Shown: piece by piece, positions 35,960-46,719 of the stretch
How positions within the stretch are numbered: position 1 is the first letter of the stretch
Layout: each line of letters starts with the position of its first letter
Origin: Mariannaea sp. PMI_226
Lineage: Eukaryota; Ascomycota; Sordariomycetes; Hypocreales; Nectriaceae
Assembly (NCBI GenBank): GCA_024336345.1
Contig: JANFOG010000010.1
Span: 434,001-498,000, forward strand
Direction: 5' to 3'
Length of the DNA: 64,000 nt
The notes under the pieces: model-generated
The model's input: only the letters and a program-made list of their open reading frames with translations
What the model was told of the DNA's origin: nothing
Database searches by the model: none
Position numbers and translations under genes: made by a program

Positions 35960-38389
35960 GGTGAAAATTAGAACTTTGAAAGAATGAAAAGTGTATAAAG
36001 AATGATGGGAAGATGCTTTGTTGTCGACTTGCTGATGAGGAGGCTGGCTTGGGTAATTTGATAAGTCGAAGGGATCGTAGAAGTCTTTATACTTTTGACG
36101 GTAACCTGGATTAAGCAGGACAACTTCTTCATACAGCTACCTAACACTCAACAACATGGCCGAGGCCATGCTCTGGGCGACATTCTCACGATAAAGAGAG
36201 ACAACCATCAATGTAACACTATCCCTAGGTTTCCTGCATTTCCCGCAGAAGGTTTCTCTACTCATTGGTGCAGACATTTAGTTTCCTATTTGGGTAGACG
36301 TCTTGCCCTCCTTTTGCCGCAAAAGGGGATTATATGGAGATCATGCAAGCCATCCTCACTTGACATCCGGAGCCTAAGCGAAGGACTGGGGTCATCTGCA
36401 CCTGGCAAATTACCTCTTTTGTGTCAGTCGAAGTGATCCCTACCTACTGAATACTCCTGCACCTGCAGAACTGCATCTTTGGTCTTGAATCATTCTGGTT
36501 TTAGCTCTTCTCTTTACAAGAAACTAGCAGGTGCCCATTACCAAGAATCTAAAATAACCTCTCCAGTCATGTTATTATTTTCGATTGCCTAATTCGAAGT
36601 AATGAAATGGATAGGAGTAACAACCATATTTCAGAATAATATGATAATGGGATGTACCCGGCCATCTCCTAGACGTTATTCAAAGGTCCCTCGGGTCATC
36701 AAAAGAGGATGAACGTGGCAACTATGCAATGCAGGTTGAAGACCCAATTTTACTTTCAATCGATTTCTTTGGAATCTCTTCCGCATATTTGGTTGAGGAA
36801 AAACTCAACCGCTGTCTTGAGACAACTACCAATGAGGTTCATGGGAAATTGACGGACAGCAACCCCCGGGAATTGTGCTAGAATACCTCTATTATCTTGA
36901 ACGTACCTGCATGAGTTTAGTCTATAAATAACCAGGTACATTATTTCCGTCAAGTCATTCCAATTCATACAGTAGTGGAAATACTTTCTTTTTATTTTTG
37001 TTCCTATGATTTTACGAAAAAGCAACAAAAGGCTGACGAGACCGGAATCGGCCGGTTTCATCATGTCAGAACCGTGCTTCTTGTACCATCCGAAGCATGC
37101 TTTCTTTTTTTCCATGGAACGTCCCTAACGTCTTTCTACTGCCTGTCTGCATCTTTTATTCTCAGGTGAGGTATTCGATTGAAGTGAAGCTGGCCGTTAT
37201 TGGACTCGGCATCGTTGGCCGCACCCACTCTCTATTGATCCCGCCAACAGCGGCTTTGGCTGAGCAGTTACCATACTCTGTAATTCGGGAAACTTGTCGG
37301 AATTCTTGGATCTGCCGTTTCTGGGTCTTCCAGCTGATCCTGTTCTTGAGAGACACTCTTCCTTGGATGCAGATCCAAGAAGCCATGCTCGGGCCGGTTC
37401 TGCAGTTGAAGGAGCCGTGAAAAGAAACATTTCGGTAAATAATGGATGCAAGAGCATGCAACATTTGGAACTGCCGATTTCAACCCTTGTCTTGAGAAAA
37501 TACCTCTTCCATTTCCCCTGGGGGCCATGGAACATTGACGGTGATAGATATCCCCACTGTGGACCACCCTCGGACTCTGGCCTGTGAGATATGACAACCG
37601 CAGGTCGAGGTTGGATGCTTCTCCATAGCTTCTAAAATTCAGGTTGCAAGGATTTATAGCTTTCGGAGAGAAAATACATGTCACTTTCTTCTCAGACCAT
37701 CCAGACATGTCATCCCTTACGCTTGCGTTTGGCAACCATGGTTCACGAATGCTAAGCCCCCCTAACCAGGGTGCCGAGGGGCCGAAGTATCAACAGACGA
37801 TTGGGATAAAGTACCTGCTAAATTCAGTCTTGTATGGATCTTATTTTGGTTCTTGACATATAAAACCTCGTCTTACCCTGAGGCTCGTCAAGTTAGTAGA
37901 CCTTCTCAAAGGGACGTCCGTCTACAAGGTAGCCGAAGCGACAGGAAGCTAATAGTGGACCACTCATTATGCTTATTTTCACCCTTGTGCACTCGAAGAG
38001 CCCGAAGCTAGAGCTTTGAGAAGAATCTAGTTGCTCTTAGATATGAAAACGAGGAGTCCATACATTGATTTGTGGTGCTTTAAGCTACCAGCATGTTGAT
38101 ATTTATTTTTTTCTCGGTCAGTTTCTCTATGAAACGGGATCGACACCTAATGTTTGGGAACGCGATAGCTTATTCATTTTGTATTGTGGTATTATGGGAC
38201 AAAACACATGCCACATGGAACTTGCCACAGATCTCCGTTTTTACAAGTCGCTTCACTCGCTAGTTTACGTCTAGGTTCAAGTGTTCATCAGCTTCCTAAG
38301 CCCTCAGCAGCTCTGCTCACCTCTTTGCCTTACTAGCAGTCAGGTTTCCACTCTTTGTTCCTACTTCTGGACTCTCAACCTGGGGTTGT
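35960..38389. other. 2.4 kb intergenic with ambiguous frames
   Basis: Several overlapping frames of 90-155 codons occur at 36756-37735 on both strands, but none has a recognisable domain. A minus-strand stretch near 36756-36909 (YVQDNRGILAQFPGVAV onward) and a plus-strand stretch at 37294-37587 read somewhat like coding sequence and could be decayed gene fragments. I see no start, intron set or motif that would justify calling a gene. Confidence 0.45.
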
Positions 38390-40075
38390 TCATTGCCAGA
38401 ACCTAGCTAATTCTCCGACATATCTCCCTCTTGATAAGCTAGGCAAAGGACGTAGAGGCACTTGATCCTCTATGTCCAGCTTGGGGTCATGATCCTCGAT
38501 GTCCAGGTCGGAGTCATGATCCTCGATGTCCAGGTCGGAGTCATGATCCTCGATGTCAGGCTCGGAGCTTGGATAAAACATGTCCCACTCGTAGTCTTGA
38601 GAAATCATTTTCAGCTCCAAGTCAAGAAGCTGTTTTTCCAGCTCGAACTCTTGACTCCACATGTTGAACTTGGAGTCTCGATCATCCGTGTCTGAGTCAG
38701 AGTCTCGATCCTCTGTGTCCAGGTCAGAGTCTGAAGAATGGCTGGCCCATTGATCGTCATCAGCGATTAGACGCCTCTTTTCGTGCCATTCCTGTGAACG
38801 ATGTTGAGCTCTGGTAAGGCCAGGATACAAGTACAGGGACCTATCATCACATCCTACCGTGCTGCGCTGTGCTTCAAGCTCGTCAAGCTCGTCAGAAGTT
38901 GGAAAGTGAAGCACCAGACTCGACGGTGGGTATGCCCGAGCATCATCGAGAAACACCCATGCTCGTTGTCGATAAATATCTTGCACTAGACCCGAATCCT
39001 CTTCAATTAGTTGGAATAGCACCTGATACATACCGGAATCTTCCTGGTGGCGCGCATCCTCTGGACCGCCATGGGTAGGGTCTCCATATTCGAGGCTGCC
39101 CCAGCGCACTCGCCAACGATAGCCCAGACGCTCGCCTTCTGGAAGGCTTTTGAACCAGAGCTTTAGGCAATCTCGACCACGCGGTCCATATGTGGCGTAT
39201 CGGAGAAGAATTGTAGCAAGATCCAACCCGAAGCACGCAGCTGATGCTGATACACCAGAGCACATGTCAGAAGCGTAGATGTTAGCGTCGAAATATACAT
39301 TATCTGGGTATATTAGCCCTGTGTTGCGAGAAGAGAGGTTGCCATCGGGTATTTCTGGGAACCAGGAATTGCCGCACTGAGCAAACATGGCTCCGTAAAG
39401 AGACCGGAGGTACTCGCAGACGCATTCAATCGCCTCCCGCTCGGGGTGGTTGAATACTTGGCCACCATACTCCCTCAGAGGCCCCCAGCCCAACCTAGCC
39501 TTTGCATATCTTGTCTTACAGATAATTTCATGTCGAAGAAATGCTCTGAAAAGTCGCCTCCTCTCCTGAAATGAAAGAAGGGCTACGTCGAATCGAGGAC
39601 AGATTGTCCTATCCTTGAAGATCAGATAGCCTCGAATCGATGATAAGTCTGGAAGGCAGAGATAATCCCGAGGCGGAAATATCGCGGTGGCCTTAGTTAA
39701 GTAGTCCTCAATGAATAGCAGTAGTCGGCTATGAAGTCTATCGATCTCTGCAATGAGTTCATTGTCCTCTACACTAAATGGGTTGGGCAGCTCTCCCGCT
39801 GTCCAAGAGCGATAATAGCTGCCAGAAACTCTGAAGGGGACAATTTTGGACTTCCAGGATGCAAATTGAATGAGTCTCGTGGCATCTTGGGCCATCTCTT
39901 CGTCGAGATCGGAAGCCAGCGATGTCTTGATGATATAAGCTTTTGATATGATGTATTGCTGGAGCATGGCGGGAGAGGCCTGAATGATTGAGATAACAGA
40001 GCGCTTGGAACAAATGCGAAGATGGAAGTAAATTTGTAAGCGAATTTCTGCTGGCAGTTTATTGAAAGGATCCAT
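38390..40075 (-). CDS. F-box-like orphan protein with acidic tandem repeats
   Basis: A single exon of 561 residues from ATG 40075. It opens with MDPFNKLPAEIRLQIYFHL, the N-terminal F-box-like motif (LPxEIxxxI) found in many fungal orphan proteins that bind Skp1 of SCF ubiquitin ligases. An in-frame ATG at 40135 would add 20 residues. The middle part is aromatic- and charge-rich (PAIFPPRDYLCLPDLSSIRG, FLRHEIICKTRYAKARLGWG) without a known catalytic motif. The C-terminal 130 residues are very acidic, with two repeat blocks: SDLDTEDRDSDSDTDDRDS and several copies of DIEDHDSDL. The end is PLPSLSRGRYVGELARFWQ. The target is unknown. Such proteins are lineage-specific and fast-evolving, matching the accessory look of this area. 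Confidence 0.78.
   Translation of the reverse strand: MDPFNKLPAEIRLQIYFHLRICSKRSVISIIQASPAMLQQYIISKAYIIKTSLASDLDEEMAQDATRLIQFASWKSKIVPFRVSGSYYRSWTAGELPNPFSVEDNELIAEIDRLHSRLLLFIEDYLTKATAIFPPRDYLCLPDLSSIRGYLIFKDRTICPRFDVALLSFQERRRLFRAFLRHEIICKTRYAKARLGWGPLREYGGQVFNHPEREAIECVCEYLRSLYGAMFAQCGNSWFPEIPDGNLSSRNTGLIYPDNVYFDANIYASDMCSGVSASAACFGLDLATILLRYATYGPRGRDCLKLWFKSLPEGERLGYRWRVRWGSLEYGDPTHGGPEDARHQEDSGMYQVLFQLIEEDSGLVQDIYRQRAWVFLDDARAYPPSSLVLHFPTSDELDELEAQRSTVGCDDRSLYLYPGLTRAQHRSQEWHEKRRLIADDDQWASHSSDSDLDTEDRDSDSDTDDRDSKFNMWSQEFELEKQLLDLELKMISQDYEWDMFYPSSEPDIEDHDSDLDIEDHDSDLDIEDHDPKLDIEDQVPLRPLPSLSRGRYVGELARFWQ
38464..38565. repeat. 27-base coding tandem repeat
   Basis: Three to four copies of a 27-base unit (core GATCCTCGATGTCCAGGTCG on the plus strand) lie inside the F-box-like gene and encode a nine-residue acidic repeat DHDSDLDIE. 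Two copies are identical, indicating recent slippage or unequal crossing-over. Confidence 0.9.
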
Positions 40076-41068
40076 CTTGATGAGTTCTCTGTCGACCTCG
40101 ATCGCGATGGGGTGACCTTTTCGACCCCCAAACATGTCCTTGGTGACGAGTAGCTGCCGAATCTCGTAGGCGAAATCAGAGTAAAATAGCCCAGTAGGCT
40201 TCCCGCGTGATACAAAGAGCAAGGTTGGTGTTCTGGCAATATATTTGGAGGCCTTGTCAAGAGAAGGAAGAGAGAGTGAATTGGCCGGGGCCGATCCGAT
40301 TTATATACCCTTTGGTCTGTGAGAAGGAACTGTTTCTTCGTTGAAGGTTTGCTTGACTCATACGCGGCCGATATAGAGTTGTGAAAATATGATAAACTAT
40401 GATGATGGATGCCGTAGGGAGTCGTCAACCCGTCAGACCTCGAGACCTTTAGGCCAGCACTAGATTTAGGCACGTCGAGGGTTTTTTACGTTTTCCTTCG
40501 CAGTAGAGTATGAGTGACCTTTTCCTCGGGTTTCTCGCGTTTTCCTTCGCATATAGTTTATTGAAAAAAATTACCCACTTGTGTCCCTGGTAGGTGTGTG
40601 ATATGGAGATGAACGTAAAAAATGTCGTAGCCAAAATGTTGTCGTCAAAATGTTGTCGCCAAAATGTCGTTGCCAAAATGTCGTTGCCAAAATGTCGCTC
40701 CAGGGGACAGGACAACATTTTGGCTAGACGAATTTGGTATATATTATAAAACGATACCGAGGTAAGTTCTTCTCAAAACAGTAATTCAAAAACTGCGCCA
40801 GATTAATGAGGATGATGTCCAAGCAAATTCCCACTGGGTGCAATAATAATACAAATGGTTTCTACACACTATTGTACTTTCTCTACTCCCCTCCTTCCCG
40901 CTGCGTCCAACTTTCCATACGCGCTTTCCACACCCTGGCAAGATGTATGAAAGGCATTGGGGGAAAGGGAGGCATTGTTCAATACTCAAAATGAATATGA
41001 GCCAAATAATCTTCACACTGTCGTAATGGGTATAAGGTCTCTACAGCTATGCAAGAGACATTTGTCTT
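40076..41068. other. Intergenic with repeats
   Basis: The 5' flank of the F-box-like gene comes first. Near 40480-40550 the block CGTTTTCCTTCGCA occurs twice in similar form. The tandem plus inverted repeat at 40619-40725 is listed separately. No gene is seen. Confidence 0.6.
40619..40725. repeat. 14-base tandem array with an inverted copy
   Basis: About six copies of a 14-base unit, AAAATGTYGTNGCC, run from 40619 to 40701. A 15-base perfect inverted copy of one unit lies at 40711-40725 (GACAACATTTTGGCT), complementary to 40629-40643. Transcripts from either strand could fold into a hairpin. There is no terminal duplication or transposase that would define a mobile element. Confidence 0.85.
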
Positions 41069-41585
41069 TTAGGCAAGGTAGGTAGCGTGGGCGTTCTGGG
41101 TGACGGTGCATCGCACCTCTGGCCTCTTATCGCTAGAGATTTCTGGCCACTCATAGCTACGAGAGTGCAGAAACTCCCAGTCTTGGAAACTAGGTACTAT
41201 AGGATAATCATCTACAGACTTATAAGTACTGGGGAAATAAGAAGAGAGGAGAGGATAGAATACCTTGCCCGGGTACAACAAAGTAATAAACCTCATCAAC
41301 AAGAATATCATCTTGTAGTGTGGTTACGGGCTGACGCTTCTCATTCTCGAGGTAGCCATTGGAAGCATTGTTCGCAATAATCTGACAGGCAAGTAAGCCT
41401 GTCTGATGGTGGACTCCATATTGAGACACCCTTTTATCGACGCGGGGAAGCATGATAAGAGCATTCGTAGCGTCCTGGTATCCCGGGTGGCGAAATTTGA
41501 TAACTCTGCGGTTTAAGAGAGGGTTGGTTGGTGGAGGACAACAAACACACCATCCATTGCCTTGGTTGTTACGCCTGAACTCTCC
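41069..41585 (-). pseudogene. 5' fragment of a fungal HNH-endonuclease-like gene
   Basis: The minus-strand frame from about 41585 reads VIKFRHPGYQDATNALIMLP, then GVHHQTGLLACQIIANNASN, DDILVDEVYYFVVPG and, after an apparent short intron, DDYPIVPSFQDWEFLHSRS and RCTVTQNAHATYLA, then a stop at 41069. This is the conserved N-terminal half of a large ascomycete family (HPGY, LPRVD, TALLACxIxAN, YYFxVP, YPVVPSFxxWxFPH, CxVT) that normally continues through AHLVP into an HNH-type nuclease domain. The nuclease half is absent, and no family-like continuation is visible after the stop. Family recognition is from memory of its pattern. It is probably a truncated remnant, lying close to the repeat at 40619-40725. 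Confidence 0.65.
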
Positions 41586-41827
41586 CTAAAACTCTCATAG
41601 CCGTCTGCTATCACTCCATTCATTTCCATATGATGGAGATACAAGAGTAGATGAACCTAGATGCCGGCAGAGTAGTTCTGAGTCACTCTGGACCTTGGGC
41701 TTGGCTTGCCCACCTCTATGTTAGGTTCGGATAATTAAAGCTCCGCCTCAATGAACCTGATTTGGAAAACTGCGCCACGTAACCACCAACATTTACATTC
41801 ACATCATGAAGAATTAATTCTGAACTC

Positions 41828-43637
41828 ATGGCATCCTCAGTCCCATATCATGAGCCCTCTATCAGTGATATCTTGACTCTCTCGGGGTTTCTTCTGTCAC
41901 TAAACATCGCAAATTATGGGCTCGACAAAGTTGCCTCCTGTGGCCTTCTCGCCCAAGTGGTGCTTGGCATAGCCTGGGGCACACCTGGTGGCAATCTCCT
42001 TGCCGTTGATACTGAACGTGTGGTAGTACAACTTGGATATCTCGGCCTTATACTTCTCGTCTTCGAAGGTATTTGGACACACCCTTTTTATAGTGATTGA
42101 GCAAATTCTTACCATCTTCGCACATCTTATAGGTGGTTTGACAACCTCTGTCAAATCCATGAGAGCAAACCTTTGGCTTTCAACTTGTGTGGCTGTTACT
42201 GGGATTGCAGCACCCATTGCCCTATCGTTCATTCTGCAGCCAATGCTGGATGCCACTCGGCTTCAAGCTTTCACCGCGGGAGCCGCGCTCTGCTCGACTA
42301 GTCTGGGGACCACTTTGACCATTCTTGATTCCAGCCGTCTCTCATCCACACGCCTGGGTGTTATCTTGACAACTGCTGCGATGATTGACGATGTGATTGG
42401 ACTGATAATGGTACAAGTTGTTTCCAATCTCGGCGGCCGCGAGTTTGACCCAATTACCTTGATTCGACCAATTCTAGTGTCAATCGGCTTTGCGACTATA
42501 GTTCCGCTTCTGTGTGGATTTCTCATTCTTCCTCTTACCCTGAGGCTCAACTCATGGCGAGAGAAGAACCCAACTTCGAAAATTGCCTCATTGTTTCGAC
42601 TTCAACAGACTGCCTTCATTATCCATGTATCCTTACTCCTTGGGTTGGTTGCTGCAGGCACGTTTGCGGGGACATCAAGCCTTCTCGCAGCTTATATTGC
42701 CGGCGCATCTGTGAGTTGGTGGGATACCGAGGTACCCCATGTTCACTCAAGGCGAAATCCTCCACCCGAAGCTCGAGATGTGGAGGGTACGGAGGGCGTA
42801 GAGAGGGACAATTGTCAGCCAAATGGCGCTTCTTCGACTCCTCAATCCGTATCCCAAAACATCTCTGAATCCGATGAAGAAGATACCAGGTTGGGGACAG
42901 AAATCTTTGCTAGATATTTCAAGTCCGTATTAGAGTATATACTCAAGCCATTCTTTTTCGTAAGTATTCCATTCTGAAGCTTGCCGCTCTTACTAATCAG
43001 ATAGGCATCTATTGGCTTCTCTGTTCCTGTCACTCGTATGTTCTCGGGACCTGTGGTTTGGCGCGGGATCATTTATGCCATTCTCATGGCGGCTGGAAAG
43101 CTAGCCTGTGGCTTCTGGCTTATGCCCTTCACGAATCCTCTGCGGGGTGTTGCAAGACTTGTGAGCAAGTCGCTGGTTCCCAAAGCAACGCCCCTTCGCC
43201 GATTAAGCCCTGTCGCTCCTTGTGCCTCTACAAACCCTCCTGTAATCAACCAAGAGACCTCCCAGGAAACTACAGGAGAGAATCCAGAGGAGAGGACAGA
43301 TACCACTGCGCCAAGAGTACCTTGCACGGCTCAAAATTCAACCCAAAAGCCTGAAAAGCCACGATCACTCTACCCAGCAAGCATAATTGGGCTTGGAATG
43401 GTGGCCCGCGGTGAGATTGGGTTCTTGGTAGCCTCCTTGGCCGATAGTAAGGGCATATTTGGTCTCCAATCTTCTGAGCTCTTCTTAGTTGTGATTTGGG
43501 CTATTACACTCTGCACCTTGATCGGGCCAATATTCCTCGGTCTTCTTCTCAACCGTGTTAGAACTCTAGAGTCGTCCCGTGGCAGAAATGGAGCAGCAAG
43601 CCATAGAAGCGTTCTGGGTGCATGGGGTTTGAGTTAG
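41828..43637 (+). CDS. Cation/proton antiporter (CPA, Na+/H+ or K+/H+ exchanger)
   Basis: Three exons (41828-42068, 42133-42959, 43005-43637), with introns of 64 and 45 bases, give 566 residues. The protein has the multi-helix sodium/hydrogen-exchanger fold: GLLAQVVLGIAWGTPGGNLL, LGYLGLILLVFEGGLTTSVK (family signature around the conserved acidic and Gly residues), ALCSTSLGTTLTILDSSRLS, TTAAMIDDVIGLIMVQVVS with the Asp-Asp pair typical of the ion-binding site, and GLGMVARGEIGFLVASLAD with the conserved arginine and glutamate near the end. A cytosolic hydrophilic loop (about residues 290-370) and a second polar insert rich in Thr/Pro/Glu are likely regulatory. It should exchange monovalent cations for protons at the plasma or an internal membrane; the substrate is not decided by the sequence. 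Confidence 0.9.
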
Positions 43638-44272
43638 CATAGCCTCTCTCAATATAGAGCAGCCTTCCAAACATTGATGCCTAGAATTTTTTTTTCTTTT
43701 CAAAATACCCAATTTTATTTTAGCAAAAATTTTCCCCATGGCAAATCTACCAATGCCCTCCCCTCCCAAAGGCCCTCCCCTCCCAAAGGCACTCCCAGTA
43801 CTGTCGGCCACGGTGATAAGTCGACTTTCTGTGTTTCGGATCCCAACTGAAGCTGAAGGTTAAGTCCAATTTTTTTTGTTTTCAATTTGCCCTATGATAC
43901 AGAGTGAATTCGTGTCATGGCTTACGCGTCCGTAACACGACATACTACTGGATCACTATTATTAGACGTGAAGGGATTTGGCTACAATGCTTAGGATATC
44001 GAAAACTCAGAAAATGAAGGTCATTTGCAGTCAAGCTTCCGAGTTCATACATGTCTGCCTGCTGAGTCTAACTTCACCAACAGGAATGTTTAGCTTTGAC
44101 TTTTTCATAAACATCCCTATTCAGATGAGGACATGTATATGAATAATAATCCGTCCTCCCAGCTTTACTATATGGGTGCTGTCATGGTTGGCAATCGAGT
44201 CCATCTCAAGCTAGTGCCCAAGTAGTCTATATACTCGCTTTCTCACTCCATCCTCACATTCTGCTCTCCAAG
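43638..44272. other. Intergenic, no gene seen
   Basis: It contains the 3' flank of the antiporter and the promoter of the Cys-rich gene at 44273. A short direct repeat of CCCTCCCCTCCCAAAGG occurs twice near 43756-43790. Confidence 0.6.
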
Positions 44273-45354
44273 ATGCCCGATCTTCTCAAGGCCTTTCAGT
44301 ACTTCCTCATGTACGTTCAAGTACTTTCAATATGTATGAGATATCCTAACTAGGGGGTTCGGGATAGCACATTTCGGCGCGAGTTCTTCACGACGGAAGC
44401 AAAATTTAATTCCACTCAACCTCGGTGCCTAGATCCTGTCAAGGTACCGATGAACACGGTATGATTTCATCTTTCTCTCTTTTGGTCCCGTTCCTTTCAG
44501 ATATTTTTATTAACTCTTGTAGGAATATTTTGGGTGCAAGGCCAAATACGAGTTGAACCCGGCTGGTAAGTGTAAGCCAAGCTGGTACCGGAGTGTAAGT
44601 GACAAAAATGGTATCCCCGAATGAATGATATGCTACGAAACTGACAAGTGTAGTGCGAGGGATACTGCGAAATGTACACATGGTGGGATTTTGGGCAAGA
44701 GGTTCCTTTTGACAACGCTTTCTGCGAGGAAGGGCCTTGTAAGCTGAAAGCAGGCTTGCAAGCTCGTAATGCTTCCTTTGAGAACCCGATATCACTCATT
44801 TCGCCGATAAACCTGTCAAAGAACTCCAATTTCAACTTCTATAACCCCAATTTAACAGCCATCGCCAAAGTCAGGTCCAAACCCAAAACTCAAGAGGAGA
44901 AGTGTGGTTACTGGACGTTCGTTCCATACCAAGTTCAGTAAGTTGATTCATTGCCATCGGTTGGCAGACAATATAGCTAACATATCACAGCAGCTGTGGT
45001 ATCAGCTCCAAGGGCAAGTCGGGGCGCTTTTGGGTTGCTAGTTGGTGTAGCAACACGACGCAACAGGGAGAGTGCAGCACCACAGTCCTCCAAAACTCCG
45101 AGAAGCGGCCTGATGGGCAAATTATCTTTGTTGCAACGGAATGCGGCGATCCTCGCAAGCGTCTGCCATTCTGCTGGCAAGAAGATACATACTTAGAAGA
45201 GGGGGTTTCCCTGGATGCTCAGATTCGCAAAGATTATCTCCTTTCTCTGCAAGATGACGATCCGCTTGGAAACTGGAATGCCTGTTTGGAGGGAACCTTG
45301 TCCAGGCCGAAGACGGGCCAGTTGGACAGCATCAACGAATCTGAACTGGTCTAG
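44273..45354 (+). CDS. Cys-rich protein of unknown function, five exons
   Basis: Exons 44273-44310, 44368-44458, 44523-44594, 44654-44937 and 44991-45354 join in frame at normal splice sites. The body has many cysteines and aromatics: EYFGCKAKYELNP, CEGYCEMYTWWDFGQEVPF, NAFCEEGPCKL, EKCGYWTFVPYQV, SCGISSKGKSGRFWVASWC, EGECSTT-like QQGECSTTVL, ATECGDPRKRLPFCWQED and WNACLEG. The motifs FCEEGPC and CGYWTFVPY with a following SCG recur, to my memory, in fungal secreted proteins of unknown role. The modelled N-terminus (MPDLLKAFQYFLITFRREFF) is not a convincing signal peptide, so the first exon may be wrong or the gene 5'-truncated. It lies directly upstream of a second Cys-rich gene on the same strand. 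Confidence 0.6.
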
Positions 45355-45651
45355 ATACTTAGCCTTGTGCAAATAATTTCAAGGCATGAGACATCAGTTG
45401 GCTAAGAAAATGAAATAATAAGACAAGCTATATTAAAGTCTCAGTTCGGTAATTATGCTGTAGAATGGAACTTAAACCATTTCACTTGTTTACTTATATA
45501 TACCATTCTTATTTGGTTTAGTAGTTAGTTATTATTTACTAAGGCCATACCTAAGATTGAGTATATATATTAATACTGGTTTCACACTTTGGGAGCCTAC
45601 CAACCAAACACCTCGAATCCCCAATCTTACAATGCTATCCTATCTTACACA
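45355..45651. other. Intergenic, AT-rich
   Basis: AT-rich spacer of about 300 bases between the two Cys-rich genes, with TATATATA near 45561. It probably contains the promoter of the gene at 45652. Confidence 0.6.
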
Positions 45652-46185
45652 ATGAAAACCACCATTATTCACATTTCCTTCATGGCCATCCCATTAGCGC
45701 TCACACTTAAGTTTGATCCTCATGGCAAAGAGTTTGATCCTCATGGTGAAGAGATTCATACTCATGGTATAGAGTTTCATCATGACATAGATTTTCATCA
45801 TGGTGAAGAGTTTCAACCTTGTGGTGAAGAGGATAGCGTTATGGTAAGCAGGTATAGCTATATTATGACTACAGTGGTTCTCATATAATTGGAGTAGGCT
45901 TGGAAAGCGAACAAGAACTGCGCTGCACTTCATGACCGCAAATTTGAAGCTTGTCACAAAATTGTCGACCCTGACTTTTATTTTGAAACATGCAAAATGG
46001 ACTTCTGCAGTTGCAAAGCCATCACCAGAAAGAAACATGAGGCGGGTAGGGATCCTGTCTTCGACTGTATCTGCGACTCTATTTCCCAGTACTTTACAGA
46101 GTGCAAGAGACTGGGAGTTGAGCTACCTGGCGGTTGGCGCAGTGAGAACCTCTGCCCCCGCAAGACAGAGATGATAGGGAGCTAG
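45652..46185 (+). CDS. Secreted protein with vWD-type C8-like domain and His-rich repeats
   Basis: Two exons (45652-45843, 45898-46185) around a 54-base intron (GTAAGC to GTAG) encode 159 residues. A signal peptide, MKTTIIHISFMAIPLALT, leads into a short repeat region FDPHGKEFDPHGEEIHTHG, then FHHDIDFHHGEEFQPCGEED, rich in His and Glu. Exon 2 encodes a Cys-rich module: NCAALHDRKFEACHKIVDPD, FYFETCKMDFCSC, CICDSISQYFTECKRLGVEL and PGGWRSENLCP. This order (CH.xVDPxxxxxxC..D.C.C, then C.C..i..Y...C and W R...C) is the signature of the C8 domain that follows vWD domains in animal proteins; no vWD domain is visible. The His/Glu repeats could bind divalent metals. Secretion is well supported; the role is unknown. 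Confidence 0.72.
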
Positions 46186-46719
46186 GTGGTTATACTATCA
46201 GAAGTACAACGATCTGGCTGGTTCCCAAGGAAAATCCGAGTTGCGATAGGTTTATATCAGCGGCTATTATTGGAGCAATATTAAGTAGAAGTGGTTTTAG
46301 GGTCAGAGTTCAACACTCGATGTTAATGTTTGGGAGCTATGGGAGTACGACGTTCATGACGTTATACAAGTTCGATACCAGCTATCCGCTTTTCTCATTT
46401 CCTTGCCACGTGTTCCGTGTTATTGATGACTGGCAGTAGACTAAAGGGACCGACCCTGTAAGGGCGCACCAAATCTGGTTGACATTATTGTAAGAAAGGT
46501 GTGGTATGATATTCTTAGCAACAACATATCCCTAGAGACAGACCTTCGGTGGATCAAAGTGCCGTGGAAATCCAGGAACTCTCGGCAAGAGCGCATTTGA
46601 GAAAATAGGGTTTCGCCGATTCTTGGTCGAATCATGTCCCCAGAGCCCAATAATAACAAAATAATAATAATAATAATAAGGTATCCTTTTCCTTGTCTTG
46701 TTATTGGTCAATATTTAGG

